Shown in pieces: positions 33,321 to 41,320 of a stretch of DNA of 41,320 bases. The DNA is taken from positions 1 to 41,320 of the forward strand of contig JAJXZJ010000017.1 of the NCBI GenBank assembly GCA_021780105.1, in the 5' to 3' direction. Both the position numbers and the translations under genes were made by a program. Numbering within the stretch: the stretch's first letter is position 1; every line of letters begins with the position of its first letter. The DNA comes from a bacterium. Its GTDB lineage: Bacteria > Verrucomicrobiota > Verrucomicrobiia > Limisphaerales > J093. Below the pieces are notes generated by a model. The model was given only the letters and a program-made list of their open reading frames with translations. It was not told the DNA's origin and made no database searches.

Positions 33321-35201
33321 ATGAAGACACGCCGGATGACGACGGCCCAGGCCATCGTCACCTTTCTCAAAAACCAATACGTGGAGCGCGATGGCCGCCA
33401 GCACGCCTTCTTCTCGGGCGTGCTCGGCATTTTCGGCCACGGCAACGTGGCGGGCATCGGTCAGGCGCTGCTTGAAAATCCCGACCTGCCCTACGTCCTC
33501 ATGCGCAACGAGCAGTCGGCCGTCCACATGGCCGCCGGCTATGCCAAGGCGAACAACCGCTTGAAGACATTTGTCTGCACGTCGTCCATCGGCCCCGGCG
33601 CCACCAACATGATCACCGGGGCGGCGCTGGCCACCATCAACCGCCTGCCGGTGCTGCTGCTGCCGGGCGACATTTTTGCCCGCCGCAACGTGGCGCCGGT
33701 GCTCCAGCAACTTGAGTCGCCCGCCACGCAGGACATTGGCGTGAACGACTGCTTCAAGCCGGTTTCGCGCTACTGGGACCGCATCTACCGGCCCGAACAA
33801 ATCATCACCGCGCTGCCGGAGGTGATGCGTGTCCTGACCTCGCCTTCCGATTGCGGCGCCGTCACGCTGGCCCTGCCGCAGGATGTCCAGGCCGAAGCCT
33901 GCGATTTCCCCGAAGCGCTCTTCCAGAAGCGCGTCTGGCAGATTCGCCGCCCCGTGGCGGACCGCCTTTCCTTTGACCGCGCGACGAAAGCCATCGCCGC
34001 GAGCCGCAAGCCGCTCATCATCGCCGGCGGCGGCGTGCTGTTCAGCGAAGCGTCCGAGGCATTGGCGGCGTTCGCGTCGCAAACCGGCATCCCGGTGGCG
34101 GAAACCCAGGCCGGCAAAGGCTCCCTGCCCTACGACCATCCGCAGTGTGTCGGCGCCGTGGGCGCGACCGGCAACCTGGCCGCGAACCGCCTGGCGCGCG
34201 AGGCCGACCTCGTCATCGGCATCGGCACGCGCTATTCCGACTTCACGTCGGCCTCGATGACCGCCTTCCAGAATCCGGACGTGCGGTTCATCAACATCAA
34301 CACCGCCGAGTTCGACGCCTACAAAGTCTCGGCGATTCCCGTTGTCGCGGACGCGCGGGCGACGCTGGAGGCGTTCACTGCTGCGCTTCCAAGCTACAAG
34401 GTGAGCAACGATTACTCGGCACAAATTGCCAGTCTGAAGCAAGCCTGGGAAGCGGAGGTGGACCGGCTGTTCCATCTCAACACCCAGCCGAAGCCCGCCC
34501 AGAGCGAAATCATCGGCGCGATGTGGGAGGCTTCCGGCCCGCGCGACGTGCTGCTTTCCGCCGCCGGCAGCCATCCGGGCGACTTGCACAAACTCTGGCG
34601 GACGCGCACGCCCAACGGCTACCACCTGGAATACGGCTACTCGACGATGGGTTATGAAATTCCCGGCGCGCTGGGCGCGAAACTCGCTGATCCCAGCCGC
34701 GAAGTTTACGTGTTCCTGGGCGACGGAACCTACCTGATGATGCCTTCCGAAATCGTCACCGCCGTGCAGGAGCACATCAAGCTCATCGTCGTGCTCGTGG
34801 ACAACAAGGGCTTCGCCAGCATCGGCGGGCTGAGCCGGTCGCTCGGCATGGGCGGTTTCGGCACCAGCTACCGCGAGCGTTCCAAAGGCTCCGGCCAGTT
34901 GGATGGCGACTTCCTGCCGGTGGACTATGCCGCCAGCGTCCGCAGCCTCGGCGCGCACGCCATCAAGGCCGGTTCGCTCGCGGAGTTCAAAGCCGCGCTG
35001 GAAGAGGCGAAGAAAATGGACCGCATCACGGTCGTCGTCGTCGAGACCCAGCCCGGCGTGGGCGTGCCCGGCTACGAATCCTGGTGGGACGTCGCCGTGG
35101 CCGAGGTTTCACAGATCGAGGCCGTGCGCCAGGCGCGGGCGAATTACGTCGAAGCGCGCAAACTGGAACGGCATCACCTGGCAACCGGAGAGGAGAAGTG
35201 A
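33321..35201 (+). CDS. iolD: 3D-(3,5/4)-trihydroxycyclohexane-1,2-dione hydrolase
   Basis: ThDP enzyme that opens the ring of 3D-trihydroxycyclohexane-1,2-dione to 5-deoxy-glucuronate. 626 residues from ATG 33321. I chose this over ATG 33315 because AAAGGA (33307-33312) is 8 bases before 33321 but only 2 before 33315. Activating glutamate in MRNEQSAVHM (Glu64), VCTSSIGPGATNM (85-97) as in the family, and the ThDP/Mg motif from LGDGTYLMM (GDG 467-469) to VDNKG (493-497). A C-terminal GYESWWDVAVAEV block is typical of IolD. It follows the transaldolase gene by 31 bases and ends 3 bases before iolA. Confidence 0.96.
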   Translation: MKTRRMTTAQAIVTFLKNQYVERDGRQHAFFSGVLGIFGHGNVAGIGQALLENPDLPYVLMRNEQSAVHMAAGYAKANNRLKTFVCTSSIGPGATNMITGAALATINRLPVLLLPGDIFARRNVAPVLQQLESPATQDIGVNDCFKPVSRYWDRIYRPEQIITALPEVMRVLTSPSDCGAVTLALPQDVQAEACDFPEALFQKRVWQIRRPVADRLSFDRATKAIAASRKPLIIAGGGVLFSEASEALAAFASQTGIPVAETQAGKGSLPYDHPQCVGAVGATGNLAANRLAREADLVIGIGTRYSDFTSASMTAFQNPDVRFININTAEFDAYKVSAIPVVADARATLEAFTAALPSYKVSNDYSAQIASLKQAWEAEVDRLFHLNTQPKPAQSEIIGAMWEASGPRDVLLSAAGSHPGDLHKLWRTRTPNGYHLEYGYSTMGYEIPGALGAKLADPSREVYVFLGDGTYLMMPSEIVTAVQEHIKLIVVLVDNKGFASIGGLSRSLGMGGFGTSYRERSKGSGQLDGDFLPVDYAASVRSLGAHAIKAGSLAEFKAALEEAKKMDRITVVVVETQPGVGVPGYESWWDVAVAEVSQIEAVRQARANYVEARKLERHHLATGEEK

Positions 35202-35204
35202 CTC

Positions 35205-36677
35205 ATGCCTGAGCGGCTCTTGAATTACATCAACGGAGGCTGGCAGCCATCTGGCGGCGCCGACGTGTTGCCCGTCCTCAACCCGGCCTCGGCGACCGCG
35301 CTCGCCGAGGTTCCGCTGTCGCCCGCGGCCGAGGTGGACCGGGCCGTCGTCGCGGCGCTCAGGGCGTTTCCCGAATGGCGCTCCCTGCCGGCGGGCAAAC
35401 GCATCCAGCCGCTGTTCGCGTTGAAGGCGCTGGTCGAGGCCCATCTCGACGAACTCGCCCGCACCGTCACGGATGAATGCGGGAAGACTTTCGCGGAGGC
35501 CACCGCCGAACTCCTGCGCGCCGTCGAAAACATCGAGGTGGCCTGCGGCATCCCGGTGTTGATGCAGGGCCACAACAACGAGAACGTCGCACCGGGCATT
35601 GACGAACACCTGTTCCGCCAGCCGCTCGGCGTCGTCGCCGCCATCACGCCCTTCAACTTTCCGGGCATGATTCCGTTCTGGTTCCTGCCTTACGCCGTGG
35701 CGACCGGCAATTGCTTCATCCTCAAACCGTCGGAGCGCGTGCCGATGACCTCGGCCCGGATGTTCGCGTTGCTTGCGTCGGCCGGCTTCCCGCCAGGCGT
35801 CGTGCAGCTCGTTCACGGCGGACGCGACACGGTGAACGCGCTCCTCGACCACCCCGGCATCCGCGCCATCAGCTTCGTCGGCTCCACTGCCACCGCGCGC
35901 CACATCTACAGCCGCGCCACGGCCGCGGGCAAACGCGCGCAGTGCCAGGGCGGCGCGAAAAATCCCGTCGTCATCATGCCCGACGCGGACATGGAAATGA
36001 CCACCCGCATCCTGGCCGACTCGGCGTTCGGCTGCGCGGGCCAACGTTGCCTCGCCGCGTCGGTCGCCATCACCGTGGGCGACGCGCGCCAGCCCTTGAC
36101 GGAACAGATGATGGCGGCGGCCCGCGACCGCAAGGTCGGCTACGGCCTCGACAGCGGCGTCGAAATGGGGCCGGTGATTTCGGCCGAAAGCAAGCGTCGT
36201 ATCGAAACGCTCATTGCGAAGGGCGAGCACGAGGGCGCGTCGGTGCTGGTGGACGGCCGCGGCCGGGCGGTGGCCGGTTACGAGGACGGCTACTTCGTTT
36301 TCCCAACCCTTTTCGACGGTGTTCCGCCGCGCAGCGAAATCGCGCACACTGAAATTTTTGGCCCGGTGCTGGGGCTGATGCACGTCGCCTCGATGGACGA
36401 AGCGATCGCACTGGTGAACGAGCGCCGCTACGGCAACATGGCGTGCATCTTCACCAGCGACGGCGCCAGCGCGCGCCGCTTCCGCCACGAAGTGAACGCG
36501 GGAAACGTCGGCGTGAACGTGGGCGTCGCCGCGCCGATGGCGTATTTCCCGTTCAGCGGCTGGGGGGAGAGTTTCTTTGGCGACCTCCACGCGCAGGCCG
36601 CGCACGGCGTGGAGTTTTACACGCAAACCAAGGTGGTGATCGAACGCTGGCCGCGCGACTGGAGCCGGCGCTTCTAA
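35205..36677 (+). CDS. iolA: Methylmalonate/malonate-semialdehyde dehydrogenase (CoA-acylating)
   Basis: Converts malonate semialdehyde, CoA and NAD+ to acetyl-CoA, CO2 and NADH, the last step of inositol catabolism; the family also handles methylmalonate semialdehyde (mmsA). 490 residues. ALDH fold with [12 protein letters not shown] (Asn151), catalytic Cys282 in [10 protein letters not shown], and GGAKNP (about 249-254) where ordinary aldehyde dehydrogenases have E-L-G-G-K. Loss of that general-base Glu is the CoA-acylating hallmark. The start [13 protein letters not shown] is at 35205, with GGAGAGGAGAAG just upstream, 3 bases after iolD. Confidence 0.94.
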   Translation: MPERLLNYINGGWQPSGGADVLPVLNPASATALAEVPLSPAAEVDRAVVAALRAFPEWRSLPAGKRIQPLFALKALVEAHLDELARTVTDECGKTFAEATAELLRAVENIEVACGIPVLMQGHNNENVAPGIDEHLFRQPLGVVAAITPFNFPGMIPFWFLPYAVATGNCFILKPSERVPMTSARMFALLASAGFPPGVVQLVHGGRDTVNALLDHPGIRAISFVGSTATARHIYSRATAAGKRAQCQGGAKNPVVIMPDADMEMTTRILADSAFGCAGQRCLAASVAITVGDARQPLTEQMMAAARDRKVGYGLDSGVEMGPVISAESKRRIETLIAKGEHEGASVLVDGRGRAVAGYEDGYFVFPTLFDGVPPRSEIAHTEIFGPVLGLMHVASMDEAIALVNERRYGNMACIFTSDGASARRFRHEVNAGNVGVNVGVAAPMAYFPFSGWGESFFGDLHAQAAHGVEFYTQTKVVIERWPRDWSRRF

Positions 36678-36694
36678 CCCGCCGCGTCCCGCCC

Positions 36695-37624
36695 ATGCCC
36701 AACCTGCTCGTTGGAAATGCTCCGTGCTCCTGGGGCTCGCTCGAATTCGAAGGCACCGGCGGCGAGCCGGTCGGCTACCGCCAGATGCTCGATGAACTCG
36801 CCGCCACCGGTTACACCGGCACCGAACTCGGCGATTGGGGCTTCATGCCGACGGATCCATCTGCGCTGCGCGCGGAGCTGGCTCAGCGCGGCGTGGTGAT
36901 GCTTGGCGCCTTCGTGCCCATCGCGCTCAAGGAATCCTCCGCGCTCGATGCCGGCATCGCCACCGCCGTGAAAGTGGCCCGCCTGCTGGCCGACGTCGCC
37001 ACGCAGCCGGCGCCCTATCTGGTGCTCGCCGACAACAACGGCACCGTGCCGGACCGCACCCGGCGTGCCGGCCGAACCACACCGGAAGATGGCCTCAGCC
37101 CCGCCGGGTGGAAAACCTTCGCCGCTGGCGCCGAAGCCGTGGCCCGCGCCGTCCTGACTGAAACCGGCTTGAAAACCGCGTTCCACCACCATTGCGCCGG
37201 TTACGTTGAAACGCCGGACGAGATCGCCACGCTGCTGGAACTCACCGATCCGCAGCTTCTCGGCCTGGTCTTTGACACCGGCCATTTCACTTACGGCTCC
37301 GGCGGTGCCGATGCCGTGGCCGCACTCGACCGTTTCCGCGAACGCATCTGGTATATCCACCTGAAGGACTGCCACCCCGGCGTCGCCGCCCGCGCCCGCG
37401 CCGAAGGCTGGGATTACTTTGCGGCATTGCGCCACGGCATTTTCTGCGAGCTGGGCCGGGGCCAGGTCAATTTCCCGGATTTGTTGCGCCGGCTCGCTCA
37501 ATGGCCTTACCGGGGTTACGTGCTGGTGGAACAGGATGTCCTGCCCGGCATGGGTTCACCAAAGGAAAGCGCGCGCCGCAACCGCGCATACCTCGCTTCG
37601 GTCGAACACCATTTCAGCGGGTGA
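36695..37624 (+). CDS. iolE: Inosose dehydratase (TIM-barrel, xylose-isomerase-like)
   Basis: Dehydrates 2-keto-myo-inositol to 3D-trihydroxycyclohexane-1,2-dione, the IolD substrate. 309 residues. [12 protein letters not shown] near the N-terminus, [16 protein letters not shown], and metal-binding residues in [39 protein letters not shown] and YVLVEQD match the IolE side of the sugar isomerase/epimerase superfamily. An IolI-like inosose isomerase is the alternative, but the length and the D-T-G-H and H-L-K-D pattern favour dehydratase. [14 protein letters not shown] at 36695 is the start, 17 bases after iolA. Confidence 0.88.
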   Translation: MPNLLVGNAPCSWGSLEFEGTGGEPVGYRQMLDELAATGYTGTELGDWGFMPTDPSALRAELAQRGVVMLGAFVPIALKESSALDAGIATAVKVARLLADVATQPAPYLVLADNNGTVPDRTRRAGRTTPEDGLSPAGWKTFAAGAEAVARAVLTETGLKTAFHHHCAGYVETPDEIATLLELTDPQLLGLVFDTGHFTYGSGGADAVAALDRFRERIWYIHLKDCHPGVAARARAEGWDYFAALRHGIFCELGRGQVNFPDLLRRLAQWPYRGYVLVEQDVLPGMGSPKESARRNRAYLASVEHHFSG

Positions 37625-37641
37625 AACAACCGGGGTCGCAC

Positions 37642-37812
37642 ATGAACACTGATGAAATGAACACGGCGAACGCATCCACGGAGTCGGCGCCCGGCGGGGA
37701 CGGTGGCCGTGGAATGAATTCCACGTTAAAGGCCATTGCCACGGATCTGCATTTTTGGGTGCCCGTCGCCGTCCTGATCGCCGGACTCGCGCTCCTGTTC
37801 CTGCTGAAGTAA
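37642..37812 (+). CDS. 56-residue single-helix membrane protein
   Basis: MNTDEMNTANAS start, a polar Gly/Ser linker, then one membrane helix (about 36-55, FWVPVAVLIAGLALLFLL) ending in Lys. It is placed 17 bases after iolE and 4 bases before the transporter, clearly inside the operon. Its N-terminus resembles that of the transporter (both start MNTD). No known family recognised; a small accessory subunit of the transporter is likely. Confidence 0.7.
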   Translation: MNTDEMNTANASTESAPGGDGGRGMNSTLKAIATDLHFWVPVAVLIAGLALLFLLK

Positions 37813-37816
37813 ATCC

Positions 37817-39112
37817 ATGAATACTGACGACCCCGCGGCGAAAGGTCATTCGCCCCGCACCCTCCACCGGCTCGGCGTGATGTGTGGTCTGGCCGCCGGC
37901 GCCTGGCTCGGCGCGGCCGAGGCCCCGACCAAGCTCGTCACGATGGGTTTCTCCCCCTTCATCATCTCGCTCGGCATGGTCACCGGCGTCTTCGTCGCGC
38001 GCTGGACCGTCCCGGTGGCGCTCAAGGGCACGGGCTTCGTGATGATGGACTTGAGGGAGAAGCCGCACTTGATCGTCTGGGCAATCCTGGCGGGCATGCT
38101 CTGGGCCGTGGCCAACACACTCACGGTTTTCGCGATTCGCGACGTCGGACTCTCAATCGCCTTTCCCCTCTGGAACACCAACAGCCTTGTCGGCCTGTTC
38201 TGGGGCTGGTTGCTGTTCAATGAACTCCGCGGCTCGGCGGCGAGGGACTGGACCAAGGTGCTGGGCGGCGCGGCGGCGATCGTCATGGGCGCCTGTCTGC
38301 TGGCCTACGCGACCCAGCATCACTCCGGTGCCGGCCCCAGCCGGGCGACGCACGGCATCCTCGCCGCGCTGGGGGCGGGCGCCATGTGGGGAACCATGTA
38401 TGTCCCCTACCGCAAGGCTTACCTCAGCGGCATGAACCCGCTCTCGTTCGTCACCGTCTTCACCGTCGGCGAACTGGGAACCACCATCGCGCTCGGCGCA
38501 GCGTTTCACGGCGGTCTGGCGAATCTCTGGCTCGAACTGGGCAAGGCGCAGCCGGCGATGTTCTGGCTGTTCCTCGGCGGATTCTGCTGGGTCCTGGGCG
38601 ATCTGTTCCAGCAATACGCGGCCAAATACATCGGCATCGGCCGGGGCATTCCCCTGTCGAACACGAACCAGCTCTGGGGGCTGGCCTGGGGCGCGCTGGT
38701 GTTCGGAGAGCTGGCCGGCCTCGGCACAAATGCCCGGCTCCTGATCATCGGCGGCTCGCTCATCATGATCGCCGGCGCGGTGGCGATCAGCTTTGCCGAG
38801 GCGCCCGCCGCCGAACAGGCCTCCTGGAAACGGGCGATGGAACACGAGTGTTCGCGCTACAACCTGAATTCGTCCAGCGTCGCCGCCGTGCTGCGAGGCG
38901 AAGCTGCCTTCGGCGGCGCGAAACTGAAACGCCATTGGTGGGAGGCGATCATCGTCCTGGCGGCGATTGGCATTTTTGTCTGGCTCGCTCTGGGCGCCAC
39001 CCATCAGCAGATTGCCGTCAGTCTGCCCTGGATGATCGTCTTGGGAGTGATCTCGCTCGTGTTGCTGGTGGTCTGCGGCATCGCGCTCTGGCACCGCACA
39101 CGATTTTCCTGA
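37817..39112 (+). CDS. GRP/RhaT-type sugar transporter of the DMT superfamily
   Basis: 431 residues with about ten membrane helices. Features of the glucose/ribose porter and L-rhamnose symporter group: an early GLAAGAWLGAAEAPTKL region, SIAFPLWNTNSLVGLFWGWL, GAMWGTMYVPYRKAYL and GIPLSNTNQLWGLAWGALVF, the last two as internal repeats of a two-fold DMT fold. A cytoplasmic linker of about 60 residues precedes two extra C-terminal helices (WEAIIVLAAIGIFVWLAL, WMIVLGVISLVLLVVCGIAL), longer than plain RhaT/GlcU. Last gene of the inositol operon, so probably the inositol or inosose uptake system. Confidence 0.88.
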   Translation: MNTDDPAAKGHSPRTLHRLGVMCGLAAGAWLGAAEAPTKLVTMGFSPFIISLGMVTGVFVARWTVPVALKGTGFVMMDLREKPHLIVWAILAGMLWAVANTLTVFAIRDVGLSIAFPLWNTNSLVGLFWGWLLFNELRGSAARDWTKVLGGAAAIVMGACLLAYATQHHSGAGPSRATHGILAALGAGAMWGTMYVPYRKAYLSGMNPLSFVTVFTVGELGTTIALGAAFHGGLANLWLELGKAQPAMFWLFLGGFCWVLGDLFQQYAAKYIGIGRGIPLSNTNQLWGLAWGALVFGELAGLGTNARLLIIGGSLIMIAGAVAISFAEAPAAEQASWKRAMEHECSRYNLNSSSVAAVLRGEAAFGGAKLKRHWWEAIIVLAAIGIFVWLALGATHQQIAVSLPWMIVLGVISLVLLVVCGIALWHRTRFS

Positions 39113-39255
39113 CTGGCTTTGTTCCCGGCCCGACAAACGGACGCTGCCGGTGAAACCGCGTCCGGCCGTGGAGCCAGTCAACGCCCGGCCACCCGGCCGG
39201 ACAGGGTGGATCGTGCTTTTCTTCCCGGGTGGTTGACTGCTAGGGTGCGCACGCC

Positions 39256-39594
39256 ATGTTCCTGCTCGATTTGCTCAACCAGCTTCGCACGCTGCTTTAC
39301 TACCTCACGGCCATCTGCGTTCCGCTGGTGCATCTGCTGTTCGCGGTCGCGGTCTGGCGTGACGCGCGGCGCTGGGTGCGGCGCGGCGGGCGGACGGTGC
39401 TGGTCGCCGGCTGGATCTGGGCGCTGGCCACGCTGCCGTTCGGATTGCTGACGGTGGCGCTCTACTGGGTGCTGCATCACTCCACGCTGCGCGCGCCGAC
39501 AGCCACGGAGGTTTGCCGCGCCCCAACGCCACCCACCAGCATCCGCCGAGCCGGGCCAGGCACTGTGGGTGCGGAGCCAACGCCGAAAACGTAG
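39256..39594 (+). CDS. Small two-helix membrane protein, function unknown
   Basis: 112 residues. Two membrane helices (about 13-33, LTAICVPLVHLLFAVAVW; about 46-70, VLVAGWIWALATLPFGLL) separated by a basic cytoplasmic loop, then a Pro/Thr-rich tail. The hydrophobic pattern is protein-like, but no family or strong Shine-Dalgarno is seen. It stands alone, 143 bases after the transporter. Confidence 0.55.
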   Translation: MFLLDLLNQLRTLLYYLTAICVPLVHLLFAVAVWRDARRWVRRGGRTVLVAGWIWALATLPFGLLTVALYWVLHHSTLRAPTATEVCRAPTPPTSIRRAGPGTVGAEPTPKT

Positions 39595-40065
39595 GTTGCA
39601 CCGCGGGCAACCAGCCCCCGGCCTTGCCGAAGGAAATGCTGGATTAGCTCAGCCAGCCTTGATGCTGCGCCAGGCCACGAACCCGGCAGCGCCACGCCGG
39701 AGATGACGGCGTTCGCGGCGGATTCGGGCACCGGAGCGGTGGTGATGGTGACGCACCGACCGGTGCATATCGCGTGTTGCGTGCCAATCGGTCCACGAAG
39801 CGCTCGCGTTGTCCGGCGTCAGCGACCAGAAGCCAGGAGCTGGCCGGAGGCAGCGGGCGCCGTCGTGCTGTTGGAGCAGAGCGAACGGCCGAAGCCAATG
39901 GTGAGTCTCCGTCATGCACCTCGTGCGTTTCCTGGCAGCAACTCCATTGCGGCGTTCGGGCAGCACCGTGTGTGCTCCGCCAAGGCTTAAAGCTGGTGTC
40001 GCCCGCCGGTTTTGCCGGCAACCGCTCCACCGCGGGATGTCTCCGCGCGCGCAGCCGGCCAGGCT
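39595..40065. other. Stretch with no supported gene
   Basis: Open frames occur on both strands, as expected in GC-rich DNA, but none has a recognisable domain, signal peptide or ribosome-binding site. It may hold decayed sequence. Confidence 0.5.
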
Positions 40066-40833
40066 TCAGGCAAATTTCAGCCGTTCCTCCAGTTCCTGCA
40101 GGTCGCGCGTGAGGGACAGACGCGAGCCGTCCTGCAGCACGACGACGTGTTCGCCTTTGAACATCGGCCGCAGTTCGGCGAGGAATTTCAGATTGATCAA
40201 GGCCGAGCGATTGACCCGGAAGAACTGGTCCGGGTCCAGCGCCGACTCCAGCGCGCTCAACCGCTCGCGCAACGTGAAGCGCTGCCGGCCAGCGTGGAGG
40301 ACGACATAGTTGTCCGCCGCCTCGATCCAGACGATCTCATCCACCTTCAGGAAAAGCACCCGGTCATCCTGTTTCACGCTGATCCGGGTCAGATAGTGGG
40401 GCACGGACTCGAGGTCCTCCAAGAGGTGCCGCTGCGGCAGGCTGATCCGGTGCCGGTCCCGCAATTCCAGATACTCCACGGCGCGCTGAAGTGAGCGTTT
40501 GAGCCGGCCCGGTTGCACCGGCATGAGCAGATAATCCAACGCGCGGACCTCAAATGCCGCCAGCGCGTGCCGGGCGGAGGGGGCAATGACAATCAGCGCC
40601 GGCACGAATTCCACGTCCAACGATCCCCATTCCTCCAGATCCGTCGAGTCTTCCCGGGTCGCTTCGAACAGCACCAGGTCCGGATGGGTCCGCATGATGG
40701 CCTCGGCGGCGCCCAGTGGTTCGTCGAAATGATCAACCAGCTCAATGTCCGGCTCGCCGTCCAGCAAGGTTGCCAGTTGCTGCTGACTGGATGCCCCATC
40801 GGCGAGAATCAGCGTCCGAATCCGCCGGGACAT
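40066..40833 (-). CDS. LytTR-domain response regulator with degenerate receiver
   Basis: 255 residues from ATG 40833 (MSRRIRTLILADG); the frame continues upstream, with ATG 40866 as an alternative. Receiver-like domain 1-120, LytTR DNA-binding domain about 148-255 (FLKVDEIVWIEAADNYVVLH, FFRVNRSALINLKFLAEL). The receiver keeps the fold (ALAAFEVRALDYLL) but lacks the phosphorylation residues. The acidic pair is LAD (Ala11, Asp12), the phosphoacceptor is Glu57 (LVLFEAT), the conserved Thr is Ala84, and the conserved Lys is Met104. It is therefore probably not phosphorylated; Glu57 may mimic the active state. No histidine kinase is within view. Confidence 0.9.
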   Translation of the reverse strand: MSRRIRTLILADGASSQQQLATLLDGEPDIELVDHFDEPLGAAEAIMRTHPDLVLFEATREDSTDLEEWGSLDVEFVPALIVIAPSARHALAAFEVRALDYLLMPVQPGRLKRSLQRAVEYLELRDRHRISLPQRHLLEDLESVPHYLTRISVKQDDRVLFLKVDEIVWIEAADNYVVLHAGRQRFTLRERLSALESALDPDQFFRVNRSALINLKFLAELRPMFKGEHVVVLQDGSRLSLTRDLQELEERLKFA

Positions 40834-41062
40834 CGTATGACGATTGGTCCGTTCCTGCGTTTTCATCGTGGATGTCAAAACTGGTTTGCCAACCTCCTCC
40901 CGGGGTTGACCCGGCACCGTCCTCCTGGCACCGACACACTTACCTGCTTTCCAACTCGCTGCCGCACTCCCAACTTCCAAATTGCTTCGGCCTCCTTGTG
41001 CAAAACCAAACCCGGCGGAGGCGAAAAGCAAACCCGGCGGACACCACCGCCGGTCTTGAAGA

Positions 41063-41090
41063 GGAGGCCGGGGCGTGAACCCCGGCCTCC
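41063..41090 (-). terminator. Strong hairpin after the truncated secreted-protein gene
   Basis: GGAGGCCGGGG (41063-41073) and CCCCGGCCTCC (41080-41090) pair perfectly over 11 bp with loop CGTGAA, 21 bases beyond the stop of the gene ending at 41112. There is no long U-tract, but the stem is very stable. A weaker CGGCGG/CCGCCG hairpin lies next to it. Confidence 0.6.
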
Positions 41091-41111
41091 GTGAATCAGC
41101 AACTCAGATCC

Positions 41112-41320
41112 TCACTGCTTGATCCGAGCGAACACCGTCGTGCCCGGCAACTGCGCCGCCGGCACGGTGTAGGGACTCGTCGCCCCCGTCACGTCCGTCC
41201 AGGTGACCGGCGGGGTCAGGCTGGTGGTGATTTGCAGGGTGCCGCCACCCGTCCAGGTGATCGTCACGTTGCCGCTCGCATCCACCGTGATGCCGCTGAA
41301 CGACGGCGCCGAGGCAACCG
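41112..41320 (-). CDS. C-terminal end of a secreted or surface protein (partial)
   Basis: The frame entering from the right edge reads 68 residues to the TGA at 41112-41114. It has the beta-sandwich pattern FSGITVDASGNVTITWTGGG, then LQITTSL, TWTDVTG, SPYTVPA, and ends VFARIKQ. This is the same kind of tail as in the other secreted proteins here, so the full gene is probably a large exported or cell-surface protein. Only the end is visible. Confidence 0.75.
   Translation of the reverse strand, partial: VASAPSFSGITVDASGNVTITWTGGGTLQITTSLTPPVTWTDVTGATSPYTVPAAQLPGTTVFARIKQ

Noticed and set aside
33261..34958. 565-codon open frame antisense to iolD
   Set aside because: Shadow of iolD; no signal or domain.
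39644..40030. 128-codon minus-strand open frame downstream of the LytTR gene
   Set aside because: No domain, no ribosome-binding site and shadow-like composition.
1..41320. CRISPR arrays, rRNA genes, prophage or toxin-antitoxin modules
   Set aside because: No regularly spaced direct repeats, rRNA sequence, phage structural genes or paired small genes of that kind were seen.

Overview
The window looks like chromosomal DNA of a Verrucomicrobiota bacterium, most likely the Pedosphaera/Limisphaerales side of the phylum (subdivision 3). I infer this from gene content and style, not from a search: GC-rich DNA, many secreted proteins ending in the same beta-rich tail, a Tat-exported Gfo/Idh/MocA protein beside a HEAT-repeat protein, GH92, an adenosylcobalamin-dependent ribonucleotide reductase, and an AraC regulator next to sugar genes.

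Layout. 1-101: end of an IS630-type transposase. 297-2816: secreted beta-propeller/PA14 protein. 3086-10561 (all minus): cdsA, dxr, argA, an L,D-transpeptidase and nrdJ, with a structured leader and terminator-like hairpin before nrdJ. 10815-14821: a secreted protein of unknown function divergent from a GH92 alpha-mannosidase. 14876-14952: tRNA-Asp(GTC). 15052-18412: HEAT-repeat protein and Tat-exported oxidoreductase, divergent from an ECF sigma / anti-sigma / membrane protein operon (18579-21421). 21452-24131: sugar-nucleotide cluster with a tandem nucleotidyltransferase, a compact GHMP kinase and a GDP-mannose 3,5-epimerase homologue, divergent from an AraC regulator. 25346-26531: a lipoprotein and a decayed stretch holding an IS630 remnant. 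26532-28919: large MscS channel. 29062-30848: arylsulfotransferase-like protein split by a frameshift in a run of eight C. 31377-39112: seven-gene inositol catabolism operon. 39256-41320: small membrane protein, LytTR regulator with a degenerate receiver, and the 3' end of another secreted protein.

The most interesting system is the inositol operon. Its order is iolB, transaldolase-family gene, iolD, iolA, iolE, a 56-residue membrane protein, and a GRP-type sugar transporter. It encodes the steps from inosose to 5-dehydro-2-deoxy-D-gluconate (DKG) and the final malonate-semialdehyde dehydrogenase. The kinase IolC and aldolase IolJ that normally link them are absent, and a Schiff-base transaldolase-family enzyme sits in their place. 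DKG has the same keto-triol stereochemistry as C1-C4 of fructose, so such an enzyme could release malonate semialdehyde from unphosphorylated DKG. It would either transfer the dihydroxyacetone unit to an acceptor or release dihydroxyacetone. This is inference, but it accounts for the gene set.

Other points worth a look are the sugar-nucleotide cluster, the split arylsulfotransferase, the pseudo-receiver regulator, the nrdJ leader, and the tail module shared by four secreted proteins. Residue positions, promoters and structures were read by eye; no alignment, folding or database search was run.
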